From NCBI RefSeq assembly GCF_014638995.1, contig NZ_BMFR01000002.1, forward strand, positions 230,203-294,202: 64,000 bases of DNA, read 5' to 3'. Origin of the DNA: Virgibacillus oceani. GTDB taxonomy: Bacteria > Bacillota > Bacilli > Bacillales > Amphibacillaceae. This document shows, one piece after another, positions 17,368 through 25,905 of the stretch (position 1 is its first letter; the number at the start of each line of letters is the position of its first letter). Under the pieces are notes generated by a model. That model made no database searches. It was not told the origin of the DNA and saw only the letters and a program-made list of their open reading frames with translations. A program made the translations under genes and the position numbers.

Positions 17368-19716
17368 TTATTTTTCTAAAGAAATAATTTGTTTTTTAGT
17401 ATTACCATTTATTGTAACAGTTTGTCCATCCTTTAACCCATGAATCCTAATCTGCAGCTGTTTATAGCTAGGCACATAATTACCATTTTGAGTTAATACT
17501 TTTACAGCAACAGTATCATGCGAAGTAATTACTTCCATATCCAGTAAAACAAACTCACCATTTTCATATGCAAATGTTTCCCCGTCATCATCATAATACG
17601 TAAAACGATACGATTCGTCTATATTTTCTGCAAAAATATCGATAGTTACCTGACTAGATGTTTTGTCCATATTGGATGTCCAATCCCCGCGTACAATTGC
17701 AGTTCCGTTTTTAACAAACACAGGTAAATGTTCAATTTCGGCATGAACTAAATGTGTCTTTTCACCTTCATACACATCTCCATTAGCAAGATCCACCCAT
17801 TCTCCAGCGGGCAAATATACTGCACGATCCGTTACAGAAGGTGCCAATATCGGAGCCACAATAACATTATCACCTATCATAAATTGATCGTTTATGTTAT
17901 ATGTTTTCGGATCATTTGGATATTCCATCAATAATGGACGCATAACAGGTAAACCCGTCTTGCTTGCTTGATAAAATAATGAATACAGCTGCGGCATCCA
18001 CTCGTAACGCATTTGAATATACTTTTTCATAATTGCTTCATATTGCTCGCCAAACTGCCATGGCTCCTGATAGTGCGTTCCAATAGCCGAGTGATTACGG
18101 AAATATGGTGTAAACGCACCAACCTGTGTCCAGCGTGTTAACAATTCAGCATTTGTATCATGAGCAAACCCACCAACATCAGGGCCAGTAAACGGTACTC
18201 CTGACAACCCTAAATTCATGACCATTGGCAGTGACATCTGCAAATGCTCCCAAAAGCTGCGATTATCACCAGTCCAGACAGATGCATAGCGCTGCACACC
18301 TGCATACCCTGCACGTGTTAGCAAAAATGGCCGCTTGCCGTTTAGCTGCTCTTTCATTCCTTCATAAGTTGCTTTCCCCATCATCAATCCATAAATATTG
18401 TGCAGCTCACGATGGGTAGTTGGCTTTCCGTCATTTTGATGCAATACAGAAACGTCCATTGTTTTCGTTTCATTGAAAACAGCTGGTTCGTTCATATCAT
18501 TCCAAATACCTTCAATACCGAGTTCAGTGTAAAATGCATGTTTGTCGCCCCACCATTTACGAACCTTTTCATCTGTAAAATCAGGAAAAGCACTTGTGCC
18601 AGGCCAAACATCGCCAAAATAAATGTCTCCTTCAATATATTTACAAAATTGATCCTGGTTAACACCTTCCTGATAAATTGGATATTCTGAATTCTTTTTT
18701 ACACCGGGATCCACTATTGGAACAATTCGAATACCCATCTCGCGCAAATCTTTGATTAACTTTTTTGGATTTGGAAATTTTTCTTTATCGAACGTAAACA
18801 CACGATACCCATTCATGTAATGGATGTCGAGGTGAATTACATCTACTGGAATATCACGATCAACAAAATTTTTCGCAAGCTGACGTACTTCAGTCTCCGA
18901 TTCATAGCTGTACCTGGATTGATGGTAGCCAATCGCCCATTTTGGAGGTAAAGGCATTCGTCCAGTAAGGTGTGTATACTGCTCCAGGACTTCTTTCGGT
19001 GTTGGTCCAGCCATAACATAATAGTCAAGCTGCCCGCCCTCCGCCTGAAACGAATAGTAATCCGATTCCGATTTCATATCAAATATCGTTCGAAACGTAT
19101 TATCAAAAAACACACCATGTGCACGGCCATTTCGCAGTGTCATGAAATATGGTATCGATTCATATAATGGGTCTGTTTCGGGATTATGTGGTGCATACAC
19201 ATCGGTGTTCCACATTTCATATTTCTCTCCGCGTTTATCAAGAAAACCGGATTTTTCACCGAACCCATAAAAGTGATCGTCTGGGTGCATTGTTGTAAAT
19301 GTAATTACTTCACCAGAAGATTTTATTCCAATTCCTCTGTCACCATCATTGAGCAGAATATTTCCATCGTTATCCTGTATTTTCACATGAAATGGCATTT
19401 GTAAAATTTCTACTTCTACTTCACTCGTACGCAATACAATTTTGTCTTCTATTCTTTTTTCCGAAATAGCTAAATCCTCTTTAGCAGCGATTACAGCCTT
19501 TGACAAATCATATTGAGGAAGCCCCTTTGGGTTCATCACGATACGTACAATGGACGTTGTAAAAAACTGTACCCCAACTGTTCCATTCTCGCAATGAAAT
19601 AAATATGTCCCATCTGCCGACTGATAATCCATAACATTCCCGATACGTTGATACGTTATGGATGCTGCATGTTTTTCTTTTCCTGGATGTATTGCAAAGC
19701 TCGTATCCTCTAACAT
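17368..19716 (-). CDS. GH31 alpha-glucosidase
   Basis: 782 aa, no signal peptide, so intracellular. The family 31 nucleophile motif GIWNDMNEPAVF (Asp of WNDMNEP) and typical LPPKWAIGYHQSRYSYESE, VPIVDPGVKK and RPFLLTRAGYAGVQRYASVWTGDN are present, followed by the beta-sandwich C-terminus. It would release glucose from the non-reducing end of imported maltodextrins or isomalto-oligosaccharides. The ATG at 19716 follows AAGGAGAG. It lies 41 nt after mdxG and 21 nt before the regulator gene. It may substitute for the GH13 glucosidase whose remnant lies at 23537-23671. Confidence 0.92.
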   Translation of the reverse strand: MLEDTSFAIHPGKEKHAASITYQRIGNVMDYQSADGTYLFHCENGTVGVQFFTTSIVRIVMNPKGLPQYDLSKAVIAAKEDLAISEKRIEDKIVLRTSEVEVEILQMPFHVKIQDNDGNILLNDGDRGIGIKSSGEVITFTTMHPDDHFYGFGEKSGFLDKRGEKYEMWNTDVYAPHNPETDPLYESIPYFMTLRNGRAHGVFFDNTFRTIFDMKSESDYYSFQAEGGQLDYYVMAGPTPKEVLEQYTHLTGRMPLPPKWAIGYHQSRYSYESETEVRQLAKNFVDRDIPVDVIHLDIHYMNGYRVFTFDKEKFPNPKKLIKDLREMGIRIVPIVDPGVKKNSEYPIYQEGVNQDQFCKYIEGDIYFGDVWPGTSAFPDFTDEKVRKWWGDKHAFYTELGIEGIWNDMNEPAVFNETKTMDVSVLHQNDGKPTTHRELHNIYGLMMGKATYEGMKEQLNGKRPFLLTRAGYAGVQRYASVWTGDNRSFWEHLQMSLPMVMNLGLSGVPFTGPDVGGFAHDTNAELLTRWTQVGAFTPYFRNHSAIGTHYQEPWQFGEQYEAIMKKYIQMRYEWMPQLYSLFYQASKTGLPVMRPLLMEYPNDPKTYNINDQFMIGDNVIVAPILAPSVTDRAVYLPAGEWVDLANGDVYEGEKTHLVHAEIEHLPVFVKNGTAIVRGDWTSNMDKTSSQVTIDIFAENIDESYRFTYYDDDGETFAYENGEFVLLDMEVITSHDTVAVKVLTQNGNYVPSYKQLQIRIHGLKDGQTVTINGNTKKQIISLEK

Positions 19717-19756
19717 CTATTTCTCTCCTTCTCTTTCGCTTTATTTAATAAACTCC

Positions 19757-20599
19757 CTATCCTTTTATTCCACCTGCTGTTAAACCAGACACGAAGTATT
19801 TTTGTAAAGACAAGAACAGGATGGCGATTGGAATTGCGATTAAAATACTGCCTGCTGCAAATAAGGTGAATTCACTTCCATACTGCCGTGCTACCAACTC
19901 ATACAACCCAACTGCGAGTGTATACTGCTCTGGTTGTCTTAATAAAACTTTAGCCAAGATAAAATCGGTGAATGGTGTAATAAAAGAAAATACTGCTACT
20001 ACCGCAATCATCGGTTTGGCAAGCGGCATTACAATTTGCCAGAAGATCCGAAAATGACCAGCACCATCCATTCTGGCGCTCTCATCCAATTCTTTCGGTA
20101 TCGAATCCAGATACCCTTTCATCAGCCACGTATTCATCGGTATTGCCCCGCCAATGTAAATTAGGATTAAACCAAGGTGTGTATTTACTAATCCTGTCAC
20201 ATTTGCCAATACGAAAATAGCTATTAGTGCAGCAAAATTCGGTATCATTTGCAGGATCAAAAATGCCTGCAAACCATTTTTTCTGCCGACAAATCGATAT
20301 CTGGAAAATGAATAAGCCATTAAACTAATCGTGATAACAGAAGCAACCATCGAAATGATACATACTTTCAACGTATTCCAATACCAAACTAAATAAAGAC
20401 TTTTATCCGTATCAAAAATATGTTTATAATGCTCCCATGTAGGATTCTTTGGAATAATGCTAAAGGTTGAAAGACTAGTACCTGGAGTCAGAGATGCACC
20501 AAATACCCAAATAATCGGATAAATGATAACAACTGCCATAATAGCAATTACAAAATAGGTTCCTGTCAATCTGAGTATCTTCGTTTTTTTCATATCCAT
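19757..20599 (-). CDS. mdxG: Maltodextrin ABC permease MdxG/MalG
   Basis: 280 aa with six membrane spans and EAA loop ELDESARMDGAGHFRIFWQIVMPL; the ending GLTAGGIKG is typical of MalG. It pairs with MdxF in importing maltodextrins. The ATG at 20599 is 1 nt after the mdxF stop, with AGAGGA inside the mdxF end, indicating coupling. Confidence 0.9.
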   Translation of the reverse strand: MDMKKTKILRLTGTYFVIAIMAVVIIYPIIWVFGASLTPGTSLSTFSIIPKNPTWEHYKHIFDTDKSLYLVWYWNTLKVCIISMVASVITISLMAYSFSRYRFVGRKNGLQAFLILQMIPNFAALIAIFVLANVTGLVNTHLGLILIYIGGAIPMNTWLMKGYLDSIPKELDESARMDGAGHFRIFWQIVMPLAKPMIAVVAVFSFITPFTDFILAKVLLRQPEQYTLAVGLYELVARQYGSEFTLFAAGSILIAIPIAILFLSLQKYFVSGLTAGGIKG

Positions 20600-20600
20600 A

Positions 20601-21881
20601 TTACATCATATCCTCTTCTTGGAATGACCTTGTGCGTCTAAATTGCCAGATTGCTATAATAATAACAATCGCTGACATAATCATGGTAATTGCGGCTGCC
20701 ATACCGTATTGCTGTGTCGTCATCGTTAAATTGTATATCCACGAAATCAATATGTCTGATCCACCAGCATTCTGACCTGGCATTGCCGGTCCGCCACTAT
20801 TAAACAGGTAAATCACATTAAAGTTATTAAAATTAAACGTGTATTGAGTAATTAATATTGGTGCGATCGAAAACATTATTAACGGGAATGTGATTTGCTT
20901 AAACTTTTGCATCGCACTTGCCCCGTCAACAGTAGCAGCTTCATATAATTCATTTGGAATGGCCTGCAGAACTCCGGTAACCATTACAAAGATAAACGGA
21001 AATCCTAACCAGGTTTGAATCATTATTAACGCAATTCTTGTCCATAAAGCCTCGGTCATCCATGGGATTGCATCAATTCCTAATGCATCCATAATAACTG
21101 TATTAATAGCCCCGAATGATTCGTTAAACATTCCGGAAAAAATCAAAATAGAAACAAATGCCGGAACTGCCCATGGTAAAATAAGTAATGTACGGATAAT
21201 CGCTTTTCCTTTTAAATCTTTTTGATTCACCAAAATCGCTAAGAATATTCCAAGAGCTATTTGTAATGTAGTGGCACCAAATGTCCAAATAACTGTCCAG
21301 GCAAACACACTGATAAACGTTTCACGCCAAACATCTAATGTAAATAAGTTTGCAAAATTATCAATACCTACCCAGTCTGATAATTGCGCTGGCCACGTAT
21401 GGTACAGGTCGTAATTAGTGAATGCCAGCAAGAGTACAAATATAATCGGTAAAATTACGACAAATAACATTAGAAAAAATCCAGGTGTTAGCATTAGATA
21501 TGGAAATCCGCTGTCAATTAAATTTCGATATTGTCCGCTTATCGTATTTAGTTGCTGCCCCATATCCCGTTTTTGCCCATTTTTATATGCATCACGCAAG
21601 TTAATAAACATAAAAATAGCAGCTAGCAAAAGCAGTATGATAGAAATAATTCCATACACCATTAAAAAAATAGAATTATCACGAGGCACCTGCTCACCAA
21701 GTGTTACAATCCCCCATATACCAATATCAATGAAGTCCCAAAAAGCAACTAAAAAAGAAACAGCTACGATGAAAAATAGTGTCCCCTTAAGCAGCTGACG
21801 ATTATAAAATTGCCCAAATCCCGGAATGACCGATAATATGGCGGCGATTTTTCTATGGTTTGATTGATATACATTATTCAT
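20601..21881 (-). CDS. mdxF: Maltodextrin ABC permease MdxF/MalF
   Basis: 426 aa, longer than typical MalF-like permeases because of an N-terminal ~110-residue extension with two or three extra membrane spans (AAILSVIPGFGQFYNRQLLKG; IFLMVYGIISIILLLLAAIFMF), as in B. subtilis MdxF. The permease core contains the EAA loop ELYEAATVDGASAMQKFKQITFPL and the periplasmic NYDLYHTWPAQLSDWVGIDNF. The ATG follows GGAG. It is separated from mdxE by 165 nt that include a stem-loop. Confidence 0.9.
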   Translation of the reverse strand: MNNVYQSNHRKIAAILSVIPGFGQFYNRQLLKGTLFFIVAVSFLVAFWDFIDIGIWGIVTLGEQVPRDNSIFLMVYGIISIILLLLAAIFMFINLRDAYKNGQKRDMGQQLNTISGQYRNLIDSGFPYLMLTPGFFLMLFVVILPIIFVLLLAFTNYDLYHTWPAQLSDWVGIDNFANLFTLDVWRETFISVFAWTVIWTFGATTLQIALGIFLAILVNQKDLKGKAIIRTLLILPWAVPAFVSILIFSGMFNESFGAINTVIMDALGIDAIPWMTEALWTRIALIMIQTWLGFPFIFVMVTGVLQAIPNELYEAATVDGASAMQKFKQITFPLIMFSIAPILITQYTFNFNNFNVIYLFNSGGPAMPGQNAGGSDILISWIYNLTMTTQQYGMAAAITMIMSAIVIIIAIWQFRRTRSFQEEDMM

Positions 21882-22006
21882 TGAAAGAGACTCCTCTGTT
21901 TAAGACGTTACAGTTCAGAAACGAAAAGCAAGGATCGATAGTGAGAACTCGGTGATTATTTTACCTTAATCCATCATTGACTCACACGCTCCTTTAACAA
22001 AATGCA

Positions 22007-22035
22007 GGCAGTATCTTTGTTTAAAAGATACCGCC
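22007..22035 (-). promoter_or_regulatory. Intergenic stem-loop between mdxE and mdxF
   Basis: A stem of about 12 bp (22007-22018 with 22024-22035, one mismatch) lies 11 nt beyond the mdxE stop without a strong T-tract. Such hairpins after binding-protein genes commonly act as partial terminators or mRNA stabilisers that keep binding protein in excess of permease; that role is inferred. Confidence 0.5.
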
Positions 22036-22046
22036 TCCTGTTCTGT

Positions 22047-23315
22047 TTAATTAGCCCCGCCGTGATTCGTTTCAATATTTTGTTTAATCAGTTCAACTGA
22101 TTGATCTAAGGCTGCTTTTGGTTCCGCTTTTCCAGTTACAACAGTTTGTACCGCTTCAGCCATTGGATCCCAAACTACAGCCATTTCCGGTACAGCAGGC
22201 ATTGGAACAGCATTTTCCGATTGTTCCATTACAGCAGCGGCTCCTTCATTTTCGCTGACCCATTGTTCGTCTTCAATTAAGGATACCAATGGTGGAATTT
22301 CACCTGTTAATTCATAACGTTTTTTTGCATTTTCTTCATTCGTGATAAATTCTACAAACTTCTGTGCCCAATCTTTATTTTCACTAAAGTTAGTAACAAA
22401 CCAGCCTTTTACACCCATGAATGTACCGACATTTTCGCCATTTGGCAGCTTCGGCATTGGTGCAATTCCCAGGTTAATTCCAGCATCCTGATAATCTTTA
22501 AATGCCCAAGGACCATTTTGAACTGCAAAGGCTTTCCCCTCTTTAAACAATGCATTCATTTGGTCATTTGATTTCTCCCCAATGATACCGCTCGGGAATA
22601 ATCCTTCTTCATACCACTTATTAATGTATTCCATTGCTTCTACGCCCTGTTCGTTATTCAAACCGATATCCATCACATCATCACCGAATACATAACTTCC
22701 AAAACCATGGAAAATACCATGACTATGATAGAAATCATCCCAGATTGCTAGAAATCCGTAATTACCATCTTCTGCTGCTTCTTTTGATAATTCGTATACT
22801 TCTTTCATAGATTCAGGGACTTCTGGCAGAAGATCCTTGTTATAAATAAATACAGGTGTTTCTGTCGCTTTTGGCAAACCGTATAGCTTGCCTTCATATG
22901 TTAATGCATCAATTGATGAGTCTGTATATTGGCTAAGAGCATCATCATTTACTTCAATTGGTGAGATATACCCTTTAACAACAGATGGGCCAACACCATC
23001 ATGTGACATTGTAACAACATCCGGCGCATTGTCTGTATTTCCATCTAATGCTAGATTTTCTTGCATTTTTGTGATGTTATATTCTACATATTCAATTTTG
23101 ATACCATATTCTTCTTCAAACTTTGCTGCAGCATCTTCCAATGCAACACCTTTGTCCTGATCTTCCCAAACAATAAGTTTTTCAGGTTTCTCAGTTTTTT
23201 CTGTGTCGCCTTCAGCTTTTTCTGCTGTTGCGTCCCCACTGTCATCTGGACCGCAAGCAGCCATTATGCTAATAATCAGCGCAAAAACAAAAAATAATCC
23301 AAATACTTTTTTCAT
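22047..23315 (-). CDS. mdxE: Maltodextrin-binding lipoprotein MdxE
   Basis: 422 aa. A lipoprotein signal (MKKVFGLFFVFALIISIMAAC) is followed by a MalE-type fold (KLIVWEDQDKGVALEDAAAKFEEEYGIKIEYVE; GPWAFKDYQDAGINLGIAPMPKLPNG; MGVKGWFVTNFSENK). It binds maltodextrins at the cell surface for MdxFG. Start: ATG 23315 begins the signal peptide and follows AGGGTGG; the frame is open further upstream but that stretch is promoter DNA. It is the first gene of the operon. Confidence 0.92.
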   Translation of the reverse strand: MKKVFGLFFVFALIISIMAACGPDDSGDATAEKAEGDTEKTEKPEKLIVWEDQDKGVALEDAAAKFEEEYGIKIEYVEYNITKMQENLALDGNTDNAPDVVTMSHDGVGPSVVKGYISPIEVNDDALSQYTDSSIDALTYEGKLYGLPKATETPVFIYNKDLLPEVPESMKEVYELSKEAAEDGNYGFLAIWDDFYHSHGIFHGFGSYVFGDDVMDIGLNNEQGVEAMEYINKWYEEGLFPSGIIGEKSNDQMNALFKEGKAFAVQNGPWAFKDYQDAGINLGIAPMPKLPNGENVGTFMGVKGWFVTNFSENKDWAQKFVEFITNEENAKKRYELTGEIPPLVSLIEDEQWVSENEGAAAVMEQSENAVPMPAVPEMAVVWDPMAEAVQTVVTGKAEPKAALDQSVELIKQNIETNHGGAN

Positions 23316-23349
23316 GTAAGACCACCCTTTACTTTTAATAGTTAAATCT

Positions 23350-23365
23350 GTGAAAACGATTGCGC
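23350..23365. promoter_or_regulatory. LacI-type operator 1 (mdxE promoter)
   Basis: Read on the minus strand, GCGCAATCGTTTTCAC, with a central CG, matches 12 of 16 bases of the copy at 23490. It lies just downstream of the probable mdxE transcription start (about +8 to +23), a repression position. Likely bound by the operon's LacI regulator. Confidence 0.6.
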
Positions 23366-23379
23366 AAATTCTATTTTTT

Positions 23380-23407
23380 ATTATACACATCAATTTAATT
23401 AATGCAA
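23380..23407 (-). promoter_or_regulatory. Sigma-A promoter of the mdx operon
   Basis: On the minus strand -35 TTGCAT (complement of 23402-23407) and -10 TATAAT (complement of 23380-23385) are 16 nt apart. Confidence 0.65.
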
Positions 23408-23416
23408 GCGATTTCA
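23403..23416. promoter_or_regulatory. cre-like CcpA site over the mdxE -35
   Basis: TGCAAGCGATTTCA matches the cre consensus except for C at the third position and overlaps the -35 box, so CcpA binding would block RNA polymerase. Glucose repression is inferred. Confidence 0.6.
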
Positions 23417-23489
23417 TTAATATTTTTTTCGTGTATAATAGATAAATATAGAACATATTGCTATTCAGCCAATAGCATATTAATTTTTT

Positions 23490-23505
23490 GCGCAAACGAT
23501 TGTAC
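23490..23505. promoter_or_regulatory. LacI-type operator 2 (upstream of malL remnant)
   Basis: GCGCAAACGATTGTAC has the same layout as operator 1, with centres 140 nt apart. It lies 31 nt before the ATG of the decayed glucosidase gene, where the operator of a functional malL-like gene would be. Confidence 0.55.
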
Positions 23506-23524
23506 TTTGTTTATTAGTTTTTAG

Positions 23525-23671
<147 letters not shown>

Positions 23672-23721
23672 CGCAAAATTTTATACTTCTTTTACTTATT
23701 AAAATAAATAATTCTTCCATC

Positions 23722-23736
23722 CCAAATTATATTTGG
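23722..23736. promoter_or_regulatory. Palindrome upstream of glucokinase
   Basis: CCAAATTATATTTGG is a perfect 6-3-6 inverted repeat 42 nt before the glucokinase start. It could be an operator; no regulator is assigned. Confidence 0.25.
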
Positions 23737-23778
23737 TAAAATAAATACAATGATGTGTTAAAAGGGAGTGATTACTTA

Positions 23779-24732
23779 ATGGAAGACATTATCGTCGGGG
23801 TTGATATTGGTGGAACAACTAGTAAAATTGGTCTAATAAATAAGCGTGGGGCTATCTTACATAAATGGGAAGTTCCAACACCAAAATCAGAAAACGGGAT
23901 TTCTATCATACGAGATATTTGGAATTCTGTTCAAAAAAAGCTAAAATCTCTTTCATATAATAGAATATTAGGGGTGGGAGCAGGTGCACCTGGTTTTATT
24001 GATGGAAGTACCGGGCTAGTTTATGAAGCTGTGAACATCGGCTGGAAAAGTTTCCAATTAAAAGAACAATTTGAAGCCATTGCTGACGTCCCGGTTTTTG
24101 TTGAAAATGACGCTAACATTGCCGCTCTTGGGGAAAACTGGAAAGGTGCTGGTAATCAGTCTGAAAATTTAATTGCCATTACAATAGGAACGGGGGTTGG
24201 CGGCGGCATTATAGCAAAAGGTAATATATTAAATGGCGTAAATGGTACCGCTGGTGAGCTTGGCCATATTACCGTAGACCCTAACGGCTATCACTGTAAC
24301 TGCGGAAAGAAAGGATGCTTGGAAACAATCGCCTCTGCAACGGGAATTGTACGGCAAGCGATGGAACAAATAAAGAAAGATCCTTCTAGTAAACTAGCAG
24401 TCTTTTCTAAGCAAAATGGTACATTGACGGCTAAAGATGTGTTCGTTTTAGCCGATGAAGGTGACCCAATTAGTCAATCTATAATTGAGCATACAGGTGA
24501 TGTTCTCGGATTTGCCATTGCTAACCTAGCAACCGTCATCAATCCTTCCAAGGTTCTTATTGGCGGGGGCGTTTCCAAAGCCGGTGATCAATTAATATCA
24601 GTTATTGAAACAGCATTTATTAAATATGCCTTACCACGAGTAAGTGAGGTTTGCGAACTTAAAGTTGCCCAGCTTGGTAATGATGCAGGTATTATTGGGG
24701 CTGCATACTTAGTCCAGCAGCATACAACATAA
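23779..24732 (+). CDS. glcK: ROK-family glucokinase
   Basis: 318 aa. ATP loop GVDIGGTTSKIGL, substrate motif VENDANIAALGENWKG, second phosphate loop ITIGTGVGGGII, ROK signature GELGHITVDPNG and the zinc-binding cluster HCNCGKKGCLE are all present. It phosphorylates free glucose, the product of the glucosidase in the neighbouring operon. Start ATG 23779 follows AAGGGAG by 10 nt; the in-frame ATG at 23755 has no site. Confidence 0.92.
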   Translation: MEDIIVGVDIGGTTSKIGLINKRGAILHKWEVPTPKSENGISIIRDIWNSVQKKLKSLSYNRILGVGAGAPGFIDGSTGLVYEAVNIGWKSFQLKEQFEAIADVPVFVENDANIAALGENWKGAGNQSENLIAITIGTGVGGGIIAKGNILNGVNGTAGELGHITVDPNGYHCNCGKKGCLETIASATGIVRQAMEQIKKDPSSKLAVFSKQNGTLTAKDVFVLADEGDPISQSIIEHTGDVLGFAIANLATVINPSKVLIGGGVSKAGDQLISVIETAFIKYALPRVSEVCELKVAQLGNDAGIIGAAYLVQQHTT

Positions 24733-24737
24733 ACTTA

Positions 24738-24768
24738 AATAGGGTTCGCATTAGGTGTGAACCCTATT
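24738..24768. terminator. Bidirectional hairpin between glcK and flavodoxin
   Basis: A 13-bp stem with one G-T pair (24738-24750 with 24756-24768) lies between convergent genes. T-tracts are short on both sides, so termination strength is uncertain. Confidence 0.5.
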
Positions 24769-24775
24769 AAAGTCA

Positions 24776-25225
24776 CTAGTTAATTTTCCCCAAAAACCCT
24801 TCCGCAAATTCCCTCAAGCGCTCAATATCTTTTTTATCCGGCTCAAGGTCTACCTTCAGCCCTTTATCATATAACATTCCTCCACGATCCTTCACCTTTG
24901 CTGCCATTGTATCAATCGCTCCGCCAAAACTATCATAAAATGAATCACATGATCCAAAAACTCCTATCATTTTGCCCGTCAGCTCTATATCATCCAATTC
25001 TTCATAGAAGTCTTCCACTTCATAAGGCAAATCTCCTTCATCATAAGTGTACGTACCAATTAAAATCCCATCGTAATTCAACAATTCGTCAATCTGAATA
25101 GGGTCAAAATCGAATGACTTTTTGACAATTTCATGATTCTTCCCTTTTATATAATCAAAAATAACATCAGCCATAATTTCTGTATTTCCTGACATGCTTG
25201 CATAGATCATTAATATCTTTATCAT
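24776..25225 (-). CDS. Flavodoxin
   Basis: 149 aa. The N-terminal FMN phosphate loop YASMSGNTEIMAD, the 50s loop TYTYDEGDLPYEVEDFY and the 90s loop FGSCDSFYDSFGGAID identify a short-chain flavodoxin, a cytoplasmic one-electron carrier that replaces ferredoxin under iron limitation. A Fur-like box lies 51 nt upstream. The ATG is at 25225, with AAAGGGTG 17 nt upstream and a closer weak AAGG. Confidence 0.92.
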   Translation of the reverse strand: MIKILMIYASMSGNTEIMADVIFDYIKGKNHEIVKKSFDFDPIQIDELLNYDGILIGTYTYDEGDLPYEVEDFYEELDDIELTGKMIGVFGSCDSFYDSFGGAIDTMAAKVKDRGGMLYDKGLKVDLEPDKKDIERLREFAEGFLGKIN

Positions 25226-25275
25226 CAGCCTTACACCCTTTCAAAAAAGCTAGCTTACTCTCATCATATTCTAAT

Positions 25276-25290
25276 TGAGAATGATTTTCA
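25276..25290. promoter_or_regulatory. Fur box upstream of flavodoxin
   Basis: TGAGAATGATTTTCA fits the Bacillus 7-1-7 Fur box TGATAATNATTATCA at 12 of 14 defined positions, and the flanks extend the symmetry (ATT...AAT). It overlaps or directly follows a TATAAT-like -10 on the minus strand. Iron-responsive repression is inferred. Confidence 0.6.
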
Positions 25291-25578
25291 ATTATATACT
25301 AAATTATCTACAAAATTGTCATTTATATTATGACAAACTGCTGACACTTTTTAAAAGGCTGGTTACCATACTCATTATGCAGAGATAAGTACATCTAAAA
25401 ATAATGGACATATATATATGCATATAAAAGACAAAGCTTCGACTAGTTTACCGTTCCTAGAATAAACTATTTTCCACGCTTTTAGTTAGTGCAAAATTTA
25501 AGAAAACTAGATATAATTAATGTAACAGTACTATTTACATGGAGATAGTACATTTCGATTCACAAAGGAGCAAACAAT
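25291..25578. other. Intergenic region between flavodoxin and a small gene
   Basis: About 290 AT-rich bases. The only structure I see is a 7-bp inverted repeat (TAGTTTA 25444-25450, TAAACTA 25463-25469). No coding sequence. Confidence 0.4.
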
Positions 25579-25725
25579 ATGACTAAGGTCAAAATGAATG
25601 TTCAGACTGCTTATCATGGCGAATTGCTGCGGGCAGGGAAAGAATATGAGGTCGATGATTCTACTGCAAAACGCTGGAATGCAAGTAAAATAGCTGTAAT
25701 CTTAAATAGCGAAGATAGGAATTAA
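25579..25725 (+). CDS. Small conserved-looking protein, 48 aa
   Basis: MTKVKMNVQTAYHGELLRAG begins a 48-residue product that continues KEYEVDDSTAKRWNASKIAVIL. A near-ideal site AAAGGAG stands 8 nt before the ATG and a hairpin with eight T follows the stop, so this is a complete small transcription unit. The pattern (short beta strands, 'AYHGELLRAGKEYEVD', then 'AKRW') resembles small phage-related proteins with a 'Y.G..Y.PGD.FEVD...A.RWV..G.A' layout. Function unknown. Confidence 0.75.
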   Translation: MTKVKMNVQTAYHGELLRAGKEYEVDDSTAKRWNASKIAVILNSEDRN

Positions 25726-25766
25726 AAATGGACTTTCCCATAATTGGGACAGCCCATTTTTTTTCG
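25726..25766 (+). terminator. Terminator of the 48-aa gene
   Basis: AAATGG...TCCCA-TAAT-TGGGA...CCATTT forms a bulged hairpin followed by eight T residues, starting at the stop codon. Confidence 0.7.
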
Positions 25767-25905
25767 TCATCTTCACCAAAAGCGGCCAAATATCGAATCA
25801 ATAATTTGATTAATGAGTGATTCTTTATTCTTTCCAGCCACCTCTTCACCGAGGGTATCATTTAACACATTCATCAACAATCAGCCTTTCAAAGCTGATG
25901 TTGCA

